From an archaeon RBG_16_50_20 (lineage in GTDB: Archaea > Thermoproteota > Bathyarchaeia > 40CM-2-53-6): 16,926 bases of DNA. The notes beneath the pieces were generated by a model. It did no database searches. It had not been told where the DNA came from and was given only the letters and a program-made list of their open reading frames with translations. The stretch is from the NCBI GenBank assembly GCA_001768965.1, contig MEMY01000046.1, positions 1-16,926 on the forward strand. Direction: 5' to 3'. Within the stretch, counting starts at the first letter, position 1, and the number at the start of each line of letters is the position of its first letter. The translations under genes and the position numbers were made by a program. This document shows, one piece after another, positions 1 through 7,743 of this stretch.

Positions 1-168
1 AGCGCCGAGTTGGCCGTACGTCTACGCGTTAAAGGGATGGACGCTATCGTAATCCAGGCAGCCAAGGAAAGAGAGAGCGTACTCATTACGTTCGACGACG
101 AGATGGCCAACAGAGCGAAAGGCGCAACGAAGGTTGCGAAACCCGAGAGCTTCGCCCCTCGCCACTAA
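1..168 (+). CDS. PIN-domain protein, C-terminal fragment (5' end outside window)
   Basis: Frame 1 is open from the window edge to TAA at 166-168 and gives 55 residues. The stretch RVKGMDAIVIQAAKE, followed by VLITFDDEMANRA, matches the C-terminal half of PIN-domain proteins. There, the conserved D (here in GMDA) and the acidic residues of TFDDE belong to the Mg-binding nuclease site. PIN proteins of this type are often VapC-like RNase toxins, but some act in rRNA processing. The N-terminal part and any partner antitoxin lie outside the window, so I cannot tell which. It converges on the nucleotidyltransferase gene at 265-972, with a 96-bp gap between them. Confidence 0.7.
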   Translation, partial: SAELAVRLRVKGMDAIVIQAAKERESVLITFDDEMANRAKGATKVAKPESFAPRH

Positions 169-264
169 ACGCGGAACTGCCGTATTCAGACAAGCAGTCT
201 TCCTCACTGTGAGATTGGAGCGTGAGATGTGTGGTTCTATTGAAGTCTTATGTGGCCTGATATT

Positions 265-972
265 CTATAAATCTGGGCAGGGTTTTCTGTGTGGCCGCGG
301 ACTATGGTTTGGTGTCAGTTGGGTGATTTTTGAGGAGCCGGTGATCGAGATCTGTTTTGAGCTGAGCGCTGCCAAGTTCTCTCTGACAATAGTTCGCAGT
401 CCGAACGTATCGATGAAAGCGTTCACCTCCGACCAGTCGACCGTTCCAAGCTTTTGTATGAAGCGATTCAGTCTTGAGGCGTTGAATGGCGTTATCCTCT
501 CGGGCGGTCGGAATGCGAGTCTGGTTCCGATTATTGCCTCTGGTGAGGGGACCTGAAGCCACAGCCCCCATTTCTGCTTGAATGTGAGGAAGGGGGTAAG
601 CTTCATCGATTTGTACCCGAGAAAGTTTTGAAAGAATTCTAATACGAACGGAAAGCCGCTTTTGTGTTTGAGGTAGATGTGGCCGACTGGGTATCTCCTT
701 CCGTCGTATTCGCTGACTAGGTAGTCGTAAGTGGGTCTCTTTTCAGCTGTCTGTGTAAGTTCGTCGGACAGTCTTTCGAGAGAGTTGATAGTTATGTCTG
801 GGACTATCAAGTCGATGTCTTTGCTGGCCAACGCTCTTTCCATGTAGACACTCACGGCTTGAGAGCCGAAAAGGATCACGTCGTTTGCTTCGCATTCAGC
901 GAGTACCGGCGTAACCCTCTTCAAAACGTCTATCCAGACTCTTGCTGGCGCGCGTGGGGGCTTCATCTTCAC
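265..972 (-). CDS. MNT-type nucleotidyltransferase, possible toxin of a toxin-antitoxin pair
   Basis: The protein has 235 residues. Around residues 34-54 it carries ILFGSQAVSVY followed by SKDIDLIV. This is the G-S ... D-x-D signature of the DNA polymerase beta-like minimal nucleotidyltransferase fold, in which the two aspartates bind metal. A later strand, FVLEFFQNF (about residues 109-117), could supply the third carboxylate. The C-terminal half is mostly helical. Proteins of this class (MNT, AbiEii/MenT-like) transfer nucleotides to proteins or tRNA, and several are toxins; I infer a similar role here. Its ATG overlaps the stop of the upstream winged-helix gene in an ATGA (969-972), so the two are probably translated from one mRNA. 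The last 40 or so residues are low in recognisable structure. The substrate is unknown. Confidence 0.7.
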   Translation of the reverse strand: MKMKPPRAPARVWIDVLKRVTPVLAECEANDVILFGSQAVSVYMERALASKDIDLIVPDITINSLERLSDELTQTAEKRPTYDYLVSEYDGRRYPVGHIYLKHKSGFPFVLEFFQNFLGYKSMKLTPFLTFKQKWGLWLQVPSPEAIIGTRLAFRPPERITPFNASRLNRFIQKLGTVDWSEVNAFIDTFGLRTIVRENLAALSSKQISITGSSKITQLTPNHSPRPHRKPCPDL

Positions 973-1736
973 TTCCCCCCGAGCTGCTTCCCAATGACAT
1001 CGACCAGTTCATCTGGTGAAAGCTGGAATTTTCGCGATTTGAGCTGGAGCGACATCCGCGCATGACTGGCGAGTCGCTTCCTTATCTCGTAAAGGGTTCG
1101 GATATCATCCACTTCTGGCTTGGGCGAACCGAGGAGGTAATTGATCTCATCGAGCAACCCTTGAACTAGGTCTTCGACCCCTCTCTCCTTCGCCCTCCGC
1201 ATCAGGTATCCATAGTCGAATTTCTTAGTTGCGAGCATGGCAGCGCCGAAAGTGAGCGCTCGAAACACTCGTTGGCTGTTCTTGCTCTTCGCCAGCGTCT
1301 CTACTATGGCATCTTCTAGGGAGCCGTACACTGTCCCCTGTGCAATCCGGGCGCGTGCTAATCCTTCAAGGTCCGTCTTCATCTTGATAGATGATTTGGA
1401 GGGTACAGTCCAGTTGAGGCCGTGAAACAGCATGGCTCTCTCACCAGCCTCAATGAAGGGACCACTGCCTGCTAGCGAATACACCTGCTTTGGACGCACG
1501 TTCGGTTGCTTGACCGGTTCTTTTCGCAGGCTCAACAGTCTCGACTTTACCATAGTGTCAAGGTAGGCTCGCAGTGATCTGTGGTTGGAGAGGATTCTCC
1601 GTGAACTGAGGTATGCGAGGATGGCGTTGAATGTAGGTTCAGTGCCCTCTTTTCTCAGGGCTTCAACGGACTTCAGCACGTTCTCCGCTACGACAACGTT
1701 CTTGTTCCTTTTGTTCTCCGCTGGTTGTTCGTACAT
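969..1736 (-). CDS. Winged-helix protein paired with the nucleotidyltransferase (AbiEi-like antitoxin candidate)
   Basis: About the first 100 residues (VVVAENVLKSVEALRKEG through RPKQVYSLAG) read as a winged helix-turn-helix ending in a YxL wing strand. The rest is helical and charged, with no family I recognise. An ATG at 1760 would add eight residues. The TATA-like box centred near 1780 predicts transcription from about 1753, inside those codons, so I chose the ATG at 1736 (GTG at 1742 is also possible). The gene overlaps the nucleotidyltransferase by four bases. A DNA-binding protein translated just before a nucleotidyltransferase resembles AbiEi/AbiEii organisation, and autoregulation would be expected by analogy. 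RKRLASH near the C-terminus fits a loose Rx5H HEPN-like pattern, but that may be chance. Confidence 0.65.
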   Translation of the reverse strand: MYEQPAENKRNKNVVVAENVLKSVEALRKEGTEPTFNAILAYLSSRRILSNHRSLRAYLDTMVKSRLLSLRKEPVKQPNVRPKQVYSLAGSGPFIEAGERAMLFHGLNWTVPSKSSIKMKTDLEGLARARIAQGTVYGSLEDAIVETLAKSKNSQRVFRALTFGAAMLATKKFDYGYLMRRAKERGVEDLVQGLLDEINYLLGSPKPEVDDIRTLYEIRKRLASHARMSLQLKSRKFQLSPDELVDVIGKQLGGK

Positions 1737-1773
1737 TATCACTAACGTCCTAAGTACCATTGTACGTAGGCAA

Positions 1774-1785
1774 CTAATTATTAAA
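1774..1785 (-). promoter_or_regulatory. TATA-like box for the winged-helix/nucleotidyltransferase pair
   Basis: On the minus strand the sequence reads TTTAATAATTAG. Archaeal TATA boxes sit about 26 bp before the transcription start, which predicts a start near 1753. That favours a downstream start codon (1742 or 1736) over the ATG at 1760. It is assigned by eye from A/T composition and spacing only. Confidence 0.5.
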
Positions 1786-1899
1786 GCGTTCTCCGAGACA
1801 ACAGGCTATAGCAGAACGATAAAGGCGGTTCATCTAAAGGGAGATCGAAGCGCCAGCCCGTCACCTTTGACTGTACCGGTCAACTAATCAGCGGCGATT

Positions 1900-1933
1900 C
1901 AGATAATATCTGGAAATCAAGTCTGATATCAGA
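1900..1933 (+). promoter_or_regulatory. Tandem palindromes at the promoter of the surface-protein gene
   Basis: CAGATAATATCTG (1900-1912) is an inverted repeat of six bases around a central A. TCTGATATCAGA (1922-1933) is a perfect 12-bp palindrome. Their centres are about 21 bp apart, close to two helical turns. The first is A/T-rich enough to be the TATA box itself: its centre near 1906 predicts a transcription start near 1932, eight bases before the TTG at 1940. The second would then cover the transcription start, a position suited to a dimeric repressor. No regulator is identified. Confidence 0.45.
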
Positions 1934-1939
1934 GCAGAT

Positions 1940-2983
1940 TTGCGCTTCTGTTTGGGCCAGGCGCGAAAAGTTTTCTACTTCTCACTCACAGACATTGAAC
2001 CGTGTTCTCACTTGGCGAATGATTTGCGATTTGCTCGAAAGTCAGCATTACTGGCTGTTTTCGGGCTGATACTCCTCGTGGGGCTGACAATGAGCGTGGA
2101 GGTGGGACAAGGGTCTCTAACTACTCATCCACAATTCACGAGTACGGCAGAAGCATCGGTTTTGCAGAACGGTGGTTTCGAGGAAGGGCTGGCGGGTTGG
2201 GAGGAGGTTCATGGGCAAGGCGGGTCGTATAGTTTCTCGAATTCGATAGTTCATTCCGGATCTCAGTCTTTAGTGCTCAGTTTACGTCCGCCTAGGCCAG
2301 GCAGCAATCCTGGAGCGATAGTTGAGGGTGTTTCCCAGACCGTTTCCGTATTCCAGTTGCGGGGGTTGAAGGTTGAGGCGTCGTATCGCACCGTTATCAA
2401 CACGAATGCTGCAGCTGTACGTTTGGTGGTCCAGATCGGGGAATTGACCGTGCGGTATTACCTCTTCTACGGACCGCAAATCTCCGGTGCCACAACGGGA
2501 GACACTCAGACCCTAAAGTCGATTCTTCTCCCACCCTCCCTATGCCCAAGTTGGTGTTCAATTGAGGTCGATTCAGGTTCAGACTTCAAGGAGTTGTTTG
2601 ATCCAGTTAGATATGCCGATGTTTTTCTGAGCGACACCTCCGTCCAAGTTGCCGTGTCCTTGGAATTGCTGGTCTATCTTACGAATAATGCACAATACAT
2701 CCTCTGGGACGATGTCAGTGCCACCGCGCAGATCCCTGCCGTGCAGAATGCAACAACGACTTCAACATCGCTGACCTCGATTACTGCAAGTTCCACTGCG
2801 TTTTCATCATTCAGTTCGACACATACCACAGCTACCTCGACAGTCCAGGAAACCACGAGAGCGCAGGGGATAGAATTTCCTATGAACCCGAACAGCATAC
2901 TCCTGCTAGGTGCACTGGTCATGGTGATCGTCGCCTTGACTATGGATTTGACAATGCGAATGCGCCGCGGAAGAATTCTGTAG
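1940..2983 (+). CDS. Surface-anchored protein: jelly-roll-like domain, Ser/Thr stalk, C-terminal membrane anchor
   Basis: The 347-residue product has a hydrophobic segment at about residues 36-51 (ALLAVFGLILLVGL), acting as signal peptide or anchor. An extracellular region opens with NGGFEEGLAGWEE, typical of carbohydrate-binding-module-4/9-like or galactose-binding-like beta sandwiches. A Thr/Ser-rich stalk (about 268-308) follows and is likely to be glycosylated. The C-terminus has IEFPMN, a hydrophobic helix and an Arg-rich tail (RMRRGR), a tripartite layout like archaeal PEF-CTERM sorting signals, although the motif is not exact. Two close cysteines (CPSWC) may form a disulfide. The TTG at 1940 fits the promoter spacing; later TTGs at 2012 or 2024 would give a more usual signal peptide. 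The ligand is unknown. Confidence 0.7.
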   Translation: MRFCLGQARKVFYFSLTDIEPCSHLANDLRFARKSALLAVFGLILLVGLTMSVEVGQGSLTTHPQFTSTAEASVLQNGGFEEGLAGWEEVHGQGGSYSFSNSIVHSGSQSLVLSLRPPRPGSNPGAIVEGVSQTVSVFQLRGLKVEASYRTVINTNAAAVRLVVQIGELTVRYYLFYGPQISGATTGDTQTLKSILLPPSLCPSWCSIEVDSGSDFKELFDPVRYADVFLSDTSVQVAVSLELLVYLTNNAQYILWDDVSATAQIPAVQNATTTSTSLTSITASSTAFSSFSSTHTTATSTVQETTRAQGIEFPMNPNSILLLGALVMVIVALTMDLTMRMRRGRIL

Positions 2984-3214
2984 ACGAAATCTCCTGACTT
3001 TCGAAAGCAAATCCAATTTCCCAAGTGTGAATTGAGTTCTCCAATCAGTATACCATTGACGTAAGCCAGCTCTCGCTTAACTCAAACTGAGTAGCCTTCG
3101 CGCGGTGTCAATCCCCATTTCACTGACTAGTCAAGGATGGTGCCAAAAAGGCCATTTTCCAGTCAAAAAACGCAGCTTCTTGGTGTGAAAGTTTTTGTGT
3201 GCGGCGGGACTGGG

Positions 3215-3225
3215 CATATGTAAAG
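3215..3225 (+). promoter_or_regulatory. gyrB: Candidate TATA-like box of the gyrBA operon
   Basis: CATATGTAAAG is the best A/T-rich element before gyrB and predicts transcription from about 3245, giving a leader of about 25 bases. A GGTAC direct repeat (3227-3231 and 3239-3243, 12 bp apart) lies around the predicted start. The rest of the 287-bp gap (2984-3270) holds no gene that I can see. It does hold a 10-bp palindrome TGACTAGTCA (3124-3133) and a weak hairpin (about 3138-3155). Confidence 0.35.
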
Positions 3226-3270
3226 CGGTACTTTGAGTGGTACGGGACGATAGACTAAGGCGAACAGTGA

Positions 3271-5181
3271 ATGTCTGAGCATCAAGCTTACTCGGCAGAC
3301 CAAATTCAGGTCCTCGAAGGCCTAGAAGGCGTTCGTAAGAGGCCTGCCATGTACATTGGCAGCACTGACGCTCGAGGCCTACACCGCCTCATCTTCGAAG
3401 TCGTCGACAATTCGATAGACGAAGCACTCGCCGGATTCTGCACTGAGATCAATGTCACGCTGAACCCGGATGATTCGGTCACGGTGAAAGACAACGGTCG
3501 AGGCATTCCCGTCGAGGTTCACGCTCAGACGGGCAAGCCAGCGCTTGAAGTCGTCATGACCATGCTTCACGCCGGAGGGAAATTCGACCACAAGACCTAT
3601 CGCGTCTCAGGGGGATTACATGGAATAGGTGTCTCCGCTGTCAACGCTCTGAGTGAATGGCTTGAGGTTGAAGTGCACCTCAACGGATCCTCCTACAAAC
3701 AACGATACGAACGCGGTGTCACAGTCACTCCCGTACAGAAGGTCGGACAATCCGACAACCACGGCACCATAGTCCGTTTCAGGGCCGATCCTGAAATCTT
3801 CGAAGAGACAAAGTACGATTACAGGATCGTAATGGCGAGACTTCGCGAGCTCGCTTTCCTCACGAACGGGATGTCAATAACCTCCACAGATGAACGGGTC
3901 ACACCGCCAAAATCGCGCACCTTCAAGTATGAAGGCGGCCTGAAGGAGTTCATTAGATATCTGAACGAATCAAAAAACGCATTGCACGATGACATAGTCT
4001 ACGTTTCCGGAAAGAAGGGCGATGTGCAAGTTGAATTCGCCTTCCAGTACACCGACGACTACTCTTGGAGCATTCACACGTTCGCAAACAACATCGACAC
4101 CCGTGAAGGCGGAACCCACCTTATCGGCATGAAGACCGCTCTCACGCGAGCAATCAACGACTACGCCACAGGCCACGGGCTAATTGACGACGAGAAGCTG
4201 AAGATTCAGGGAGACGACGTGCGCGAAGGCCTCACAGCCGTGCTCAGCATAAGAATCCCAAACCCACAATTTGAAGGCCAAACCAAAACCAGGCTTGGAA
4301 ATAGTGAGCTCCGCGGCACAGTAGAATCGATCCTGTATGACGGTCTCAAAACCCACTTTTCAGAAACCCCGGCCGTGGCGAGGGCAATTGTTCAACGCAC
4401 GGTAGACGCTGCTAAGGCACGTATTGCGGCGAAGGAAGCCAAGGAGCTCGTGCGAAAGAGGGGCTCTCTAGAAAGCGTAACCCTACCGGGAAAGCTAGCT
4501 GATTCCCAAACCCACGACCTCGACAAAAGCGAACTATTCATCGTAGAAGGCCCTAGCGCAGGCGGCAGTGCAAAGCAGGCTAGGGAACGTCGAACCCAAG
4601 CCATCCTCCCGTTACGAGGAAAGATCATCAACGTTGAGAAGCACGGTTTCTCAAGGATTCTGGACAACGAAGAGATTCGCGCCCTGATTACTGCTATAGG
4701 TACTGGAATCGGCGATGACTTCGACGTAAACAATCTTCGCTACGGCAAAATCGTGCTCTTGACGGACGCTGATGTAGACGGAGCACACATCCGCACACTG
4801 CTCTTGACATTCCTGTATCGGCACATGCTCCAACTGATCGAGGCGGGGCATGTCTACATCGCCCAACCTCCCCTCTACCGGATCAGGAAGGGTGACAGGG
4901 TCTTCAATGTGATGAGCGAGAAAGACCGCAAGCGCATAATCGAGCAGGATCTCAAAGGCAAAGCCGACCTAGTTCAAAGGTTCAAAGGCCTGGGTGAAAT
5001 GAATCCACGCGAACTCTGGGAAACAACCATGAACCCAGCCACCCGCTCATTGTTGAGTGTAACCATCGATGACGCGGCTGAGGCTGACAAGGTCTTCTCA
5101 ACCTTAATGGGCGACCTGGTGGAGCCGAGACGCCAGTTCATCCAGGAAAACGCCGATGAAGTAGACTGGTTAGACATCTGA
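3271..5181 (+). CDS. gyrB: DNA gyrase subunit B
   Basis: The 636-residue protein is the ATPase and TOPRIM subunit that, with GyrA, introduces negative supercoils. The GHKL ATPase shows E43 and N47 in EVVDNSIDEA, D74 in DNGRGIP and the GGLHGIGVSAVNAL lid. The transducer carries the QTK loop (337-339). The TOPRIM domain has the metal glutamate E426 in VEGPSAGGSAKQA and D499/D501/D503 in LLTDADVDGAH. The tail contains QRFKGLGEMNP. Length is normal for a GyrB without the extra TOPRIM insertion of E. coli. Oddity: the usual EGDSAGG is EGPSAGG, so the position of E. coli Asp426 is Pro428, and Lys447 is Arg449. The ATG has only a weak upstream ribosome site. The gene overlaps the gyrA ribosome site at its stop codon. 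Confidence 0.96.
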   Translation: MSEHQAYSADQIQVLEGLEGVRKRPAMYIGSTDARGLHRLIFEVVDNSIDEALAGFCTEINVTLNPDDSVTVKDNGRGIPVEVHAQTGKPALEVVMTMLHAGGKFDHKTYRVSGGLHGIGVSAVNALSEWLEVEVHLNGSSYKQRYERGVTVTPVQKVGQSDNHGTIVRFRADPEIFEETKYDYRIVMARLRELAFLTNGMSITSTDERVTPPKSRTFKYEGGLKEFIRYLNESKNALHDDIVYVSGKKGDVQVEFAFQYTDDYSWSIHTFANNIDTREGGTHLIGMKTALTRAINDYATGHGLIDDEKLKIQGDDVREGLTAVLSIRIPNPQFEGQTKTRLGNSELRGTVESILYDGLKTHFSETPAVARAIVQRTVDAAKARIAAKEAKELVRKRGSLESVTLPGKLADSQTHDLDKSELFIVEGPSAGGSAKQARERRTQAILPLRGKIINVEKHGFSRILDNEEIRALITAIGTGIGDDFDVNNLRYGKIVLLTDADVDGAHIRTLLLTFLYRHMLQLIEAGHVYIAQPPLYRIRKGDRVFNVMSEKDRKRIIEQDLKGKADLVQRFKGLGEMNPRELWETTMNPATRSLLSVTIDDAAEADKVFSTLMGDLVEPRRQFIQENADEVDWLDI

Positions 5182-5184
5182 GGG
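5180..5184 (+). promoter_or_regulatory. gyrA: Ribosome binding site supporting the TTG start of gyrA
   Basis: GAGGG overlaps the TGA stop of gyrB (5179-5181) and lies seven bases before the TTG at 5192. This supports TTG as the start and suggests translational coupling that keeps the two subunits in balance. Confidence 0.6.
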
Positions 5185-5191
5185 CTAATCC

Positions 5192-7639
5192 TTGGCGAGC
5201 GCTCCAACAGCCGAGAAGATTAGACCTGTCGCCATCGAGACCGAGATGCGCAAGTCCTACATCAAATATGCCATGAGCGTAATTGTGGGGCGAGCTCTTC
5301 CCGATGTACGTGACGGTCTCAAACCCGTCCAACGCCGAATCCTCTACGCCATCCAAGGGCTCGGACTAGGTTCTAAGACCCAGCACAAGAAGTCTGCAAG
5401 AGTGGCCGGCGAGGTCATCGGCAAGTACCACCCTCACGGCGAGATGGCTGTCTACGACGCCCTTGTCAGAATGGCGCAGGATTTCTCGATGCGCTACCCG
5501 TTGATTGATGGGCAGGGAAATTTCGGGAGCATAGACGGCGACGAACCGGCAGCTATGCGATATACTGAAGCCAGACTCGCAAAACTGGCCGAGGAGATGC
5601 TCGTAGAACTCGACAAGGATACTGTAAATTGGATGCCGAACTACGATGACTCGCTCCAGGAGCCTGCAGTTCTACCTGCAAGGTTCCCGAACCTGCTCGT
5701 TAACGGGGCTTCTGGCATAGCCGTGGGAATGAGCTGCAGCATTCCACCCCACAACCTCCGTGAAGTCATCGACGCTCTGGTCTACCTGGTCGATCATCCA
5801 AACGCCCAGGTTGAGGATCTGCTCAACTACATCAAAGGCCCAGACTTCCCAACGGGAGGAATAATCTACGACGCCACCTCGCTCCTCCAAATCTACAAGC
5901 AAGGACGAGGATCGGTACGCATACTCGCCCGACTCGAAGAAGAGGTCCTGAAAGGCGACAGGAAGAGGCTCGTTATCACCGAGGTGCCTTTCCAAGTTAA
6001 CAAATCCAAGCTCGTCGAGGACATTGCAAACCTCGTAAGAGAGGATAGGCTGGAGGGCATTTCCAACATCCGCGACGAATCGAGTCGAGAAGGAATGCGA
6101 GTCACACTCGACTTGAAAGCTGGATTTCCAACCGAAGTAGTCAAAGGGCAACTGTACAAGCAAACGCAGCTGCACACAAGTTTCAGCTTCATCAACCTCG
6201 TCCTGCTGGATGGACGACCGCAAATCCTCGACCTCAAACAGACTCTTCAAGCCTTCATTGATCACAGAGTGATCGTCATCGAACGGCGGTCAAAGCACGA
6301 TCTTCAGAAAGCTCAGGAGCGACTTAACGTACTCGACGGATACTCCACCGCCCTCAAGAACATCGACCGAGTTATCACCACAATTCGCAGCTCCGAGGGC
6401 CCACAAGAAGCGGCAGCAAAACTGAAAGAACTCAATCTCAACGACGCGCAAATAGACGCCATACTCCAGATGCGACTGCAACAACTAACCCGCCTTGAAG
6501 CAGGCAAAATTGAGAAAGAATCCAACGAAAAGCGCCAAGAAATTCAGAGACTTCAACTAGTCCTTGGAGAACGTGCCAAGCTGCTTGAAGTGTTGAAGTC
6601 AGAGCTTGTGGAGATCAAGGAGAGTTACGGTGATGATAGGCGAACAGAGGTGCGTCTCGAGAGCGTCAACTTCGACGTAGAACGCGTCATCCAAGACGAA
6701 CAGGTGTTGGTGTTCATTTCCGTCGAAGGATACGTGAAGCGAGTGCCCGCGAAATCCTTCACCGTCCTGGGACGAGGTGCCAAAGGTATCCTGTCAATGG
6801 ACGTGAAGGAGAAAGACAAAGTGCTGAAGGCTCTCGTGACACGGACTCTCCATACGGTTATGTTCCTTACAAACCAAGGCCGCGCGTACACGATGAAAGC
6901 GCACGAGATTCCTGAAGCAGGCAGATCCGCGCGCGGTACACCGCTGGTAAATCTTCTTCAGCTGTCCGAAGGCGAGCGGGTAATGGGCGCGATTGCAGTT
7001 GACGATTTTCCTTCGACCAAATTCCTAACGTTGGTGACCAAGCAGGGAACCGTCAAAAGAACTCCACTTGATGCTTTCTCGAATGTTCGATCGAGTGGTA
7101 TAATCGCGACTCAGTTCGACGAGAACGATACGCTCGCCGAGGCTCTAATCACAACTGGCGACGGGGAAGTTGTGATCGCAACGAGTGAAGGCCTCGCCAT
7201 ACGTTTCAACGAATCGGACATTTCTGTGATGGGTAGAACCGCGAAGGGAGTGGTTGGAATTCGATTGGATGAAGGGAGCGAGGTAGTCGGAGCCTGCTTC
7301 ATTCCATCCAAGGCGAAAGATTTCGCTACGTTCATGATCACAAAGAAAGGCTACGGCAAGAAGACCCTCAAAGAGAAGTACAGACTTCAGAAGCGGGGAG
7401 GATATGGCGTAATCGCCTTGAAAGTCAACAGCAAAACCGGCAATCTTGTTGGAATCCTCGGGGCCACAAAGGATTGTGAGGTTCTGACGGTCTCAGAGAA
7501 GGGACAAGCTGTCAGACTCAGCGTGGACTCGATTGCCAACCAAGGCAGAGCTTCTTCCGGAGTGAGAATCGCTAGGCTTGACGAGGGTGACAGGATATCT
7601 TCAGTGGCTTTGATACCGGCTGAAGCAAATGCCTCATAG
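5192..7639 (+). CDS. gyrA: DNA gyrase subunit A
   Basis: The 815-residue protein is the DNA cleavage and wrapping subunit. YAMSVIVGRALPDVRDGLKP (26-45) and GKYHPHGEMAVYD (77-89) form the winged-helix DNA gate. R123 and the catalytic Y124 lie in AMRYTEARL. A coiled-coil tower region (about 360-480) precedes the C-terminal propeller. The propeller shows about six repeats, each marked by a GR/GG-containing turn (near 526, 576, 627, 679, 732 and 780), which favours GyrA over the shorter ParC. The GyrA box, normally QRRGGKG, reads LGRGAKG (526-532). The position of E. coli Ser83 is Met85. The TTG start keeps the conserved IRPVAIETEM lead-in; an ATG at 5246 would remove it. It sits ten bases after gyrB. 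Confidence 0.96.
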   Translation: MASAPTAEKIRPVAIETEMRKSYIKYAMSVIVGRALPDVRDGLKPVQRRILYAIQGLGLGSKTQHKKSARVAGEVIGKYHPHGEMAVYDALVRMAQDFSMRYPLIDGQGNFGSIDGDEPAAMRYTEARLAKLAEEMLVELDKDTVNWMPNYDDSLQEPAVLPARFPNLLVNGASGIAVGMSCSIPPHNLREVIDALVYLVDHPNAQVEDLLNYIKGPDFPTGGIIYDATSLLQIYKQGRGSVRILARLEEEVLKGDRKRLVITEVPFQVNKSKLVEDIANLVREDRLEGISNIRDESSREGMRVTLDLKAGFPTEVVKGQLYKQTQLHTSFSFINLVLLDGRPQILDLKQTLQAFIDHRVIVIERRSKHDLQKAQERLNVLDGYSTALKNIDRVITTIRSSEGPQEAAAKLKELNLNDAQIDAILQMRLQQLTRLEAGKIEKESNEKRQEIQRLQLVLGERAKLLEVLKSELVEIKESYGDDRRTEVRLESVNFDVERVIQDEQVLVFISVEGYVKRVPAKSFTVLGRGAKGILSMDVKEKDKVLKALVTRTLHTVMFLTNQGRAYTMKAHEIPEAGRSARGTPLVNLLQLSEGERVMGAIAVDDFPSTKFLTLVTKQGTVKRTPLDAFSNVRSSGIIATQFDENDTLAEALITTGDGEVVIATSEGLAIRFNESDISVMGRTAKGVVGIRLDEGSEVVGACFIPSKAKDFATFMITKKGYGKKTLKEKYRLQKRGGYGVIALKVNSKTGNLVGILGATKDCEVLTVSEKGQAVRLSVDSIANQGRASSGVRIARLDEGDRISSVALIPAEANAS

Positions 7640-7692
7640 AAAAATAATCGGGAAAAAATGGAGGAAAACGCTTCCTAGCTACATTCAGCCCC

Positions 7693-7717
7693 TTATTTCT
7701 TCTTTTTCTTCTTTTTG
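7693..7717 (+). terminator. T-rich transcription terminator after gyrA
   Basis: This 25-base stretch of T broken only by A and single C residues begins 54 bases after the gyrA stop. Archaeal RNA polymerase terminates at such oligo-T tracts. No strong hairpin precedes it. Confidence 0.6.
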
Positions 7718-7743
7718 TGGGCTTTTGCCACCTACGGTTTCAC

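Noticed and set aside
134..556. 140-codon plus-strand frame antisense to the nucleotidyltransferase gene.
   Set aside because: It overlaps a gene with clear catalytic motifs and has no recognisable domain, start signal or promoter.
5672..6265. 197-codon open frame on the minus strand inside gyrA, and several shorter ones in gyrB and gyrA.
   Set aside because: They lie opposite strongly conserved gyrase codons and show no family features; they reflect the coding strand's base composition.
3271..7639. Gyrase genes taken as evidence that the window is bacterial.
   Set aside because: Many archaea carry gyrase of bacterial origin; the zinc ferredoxin and TATA-like promoters point to Archaea.
7693..7731. 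Minus-strand mini-frame from GTG ending in seven lysines.
   Set aside because: It is only 12 codons and the lysine run is the complement of the T-rich terminator after gyrA; it has no support as a gene.
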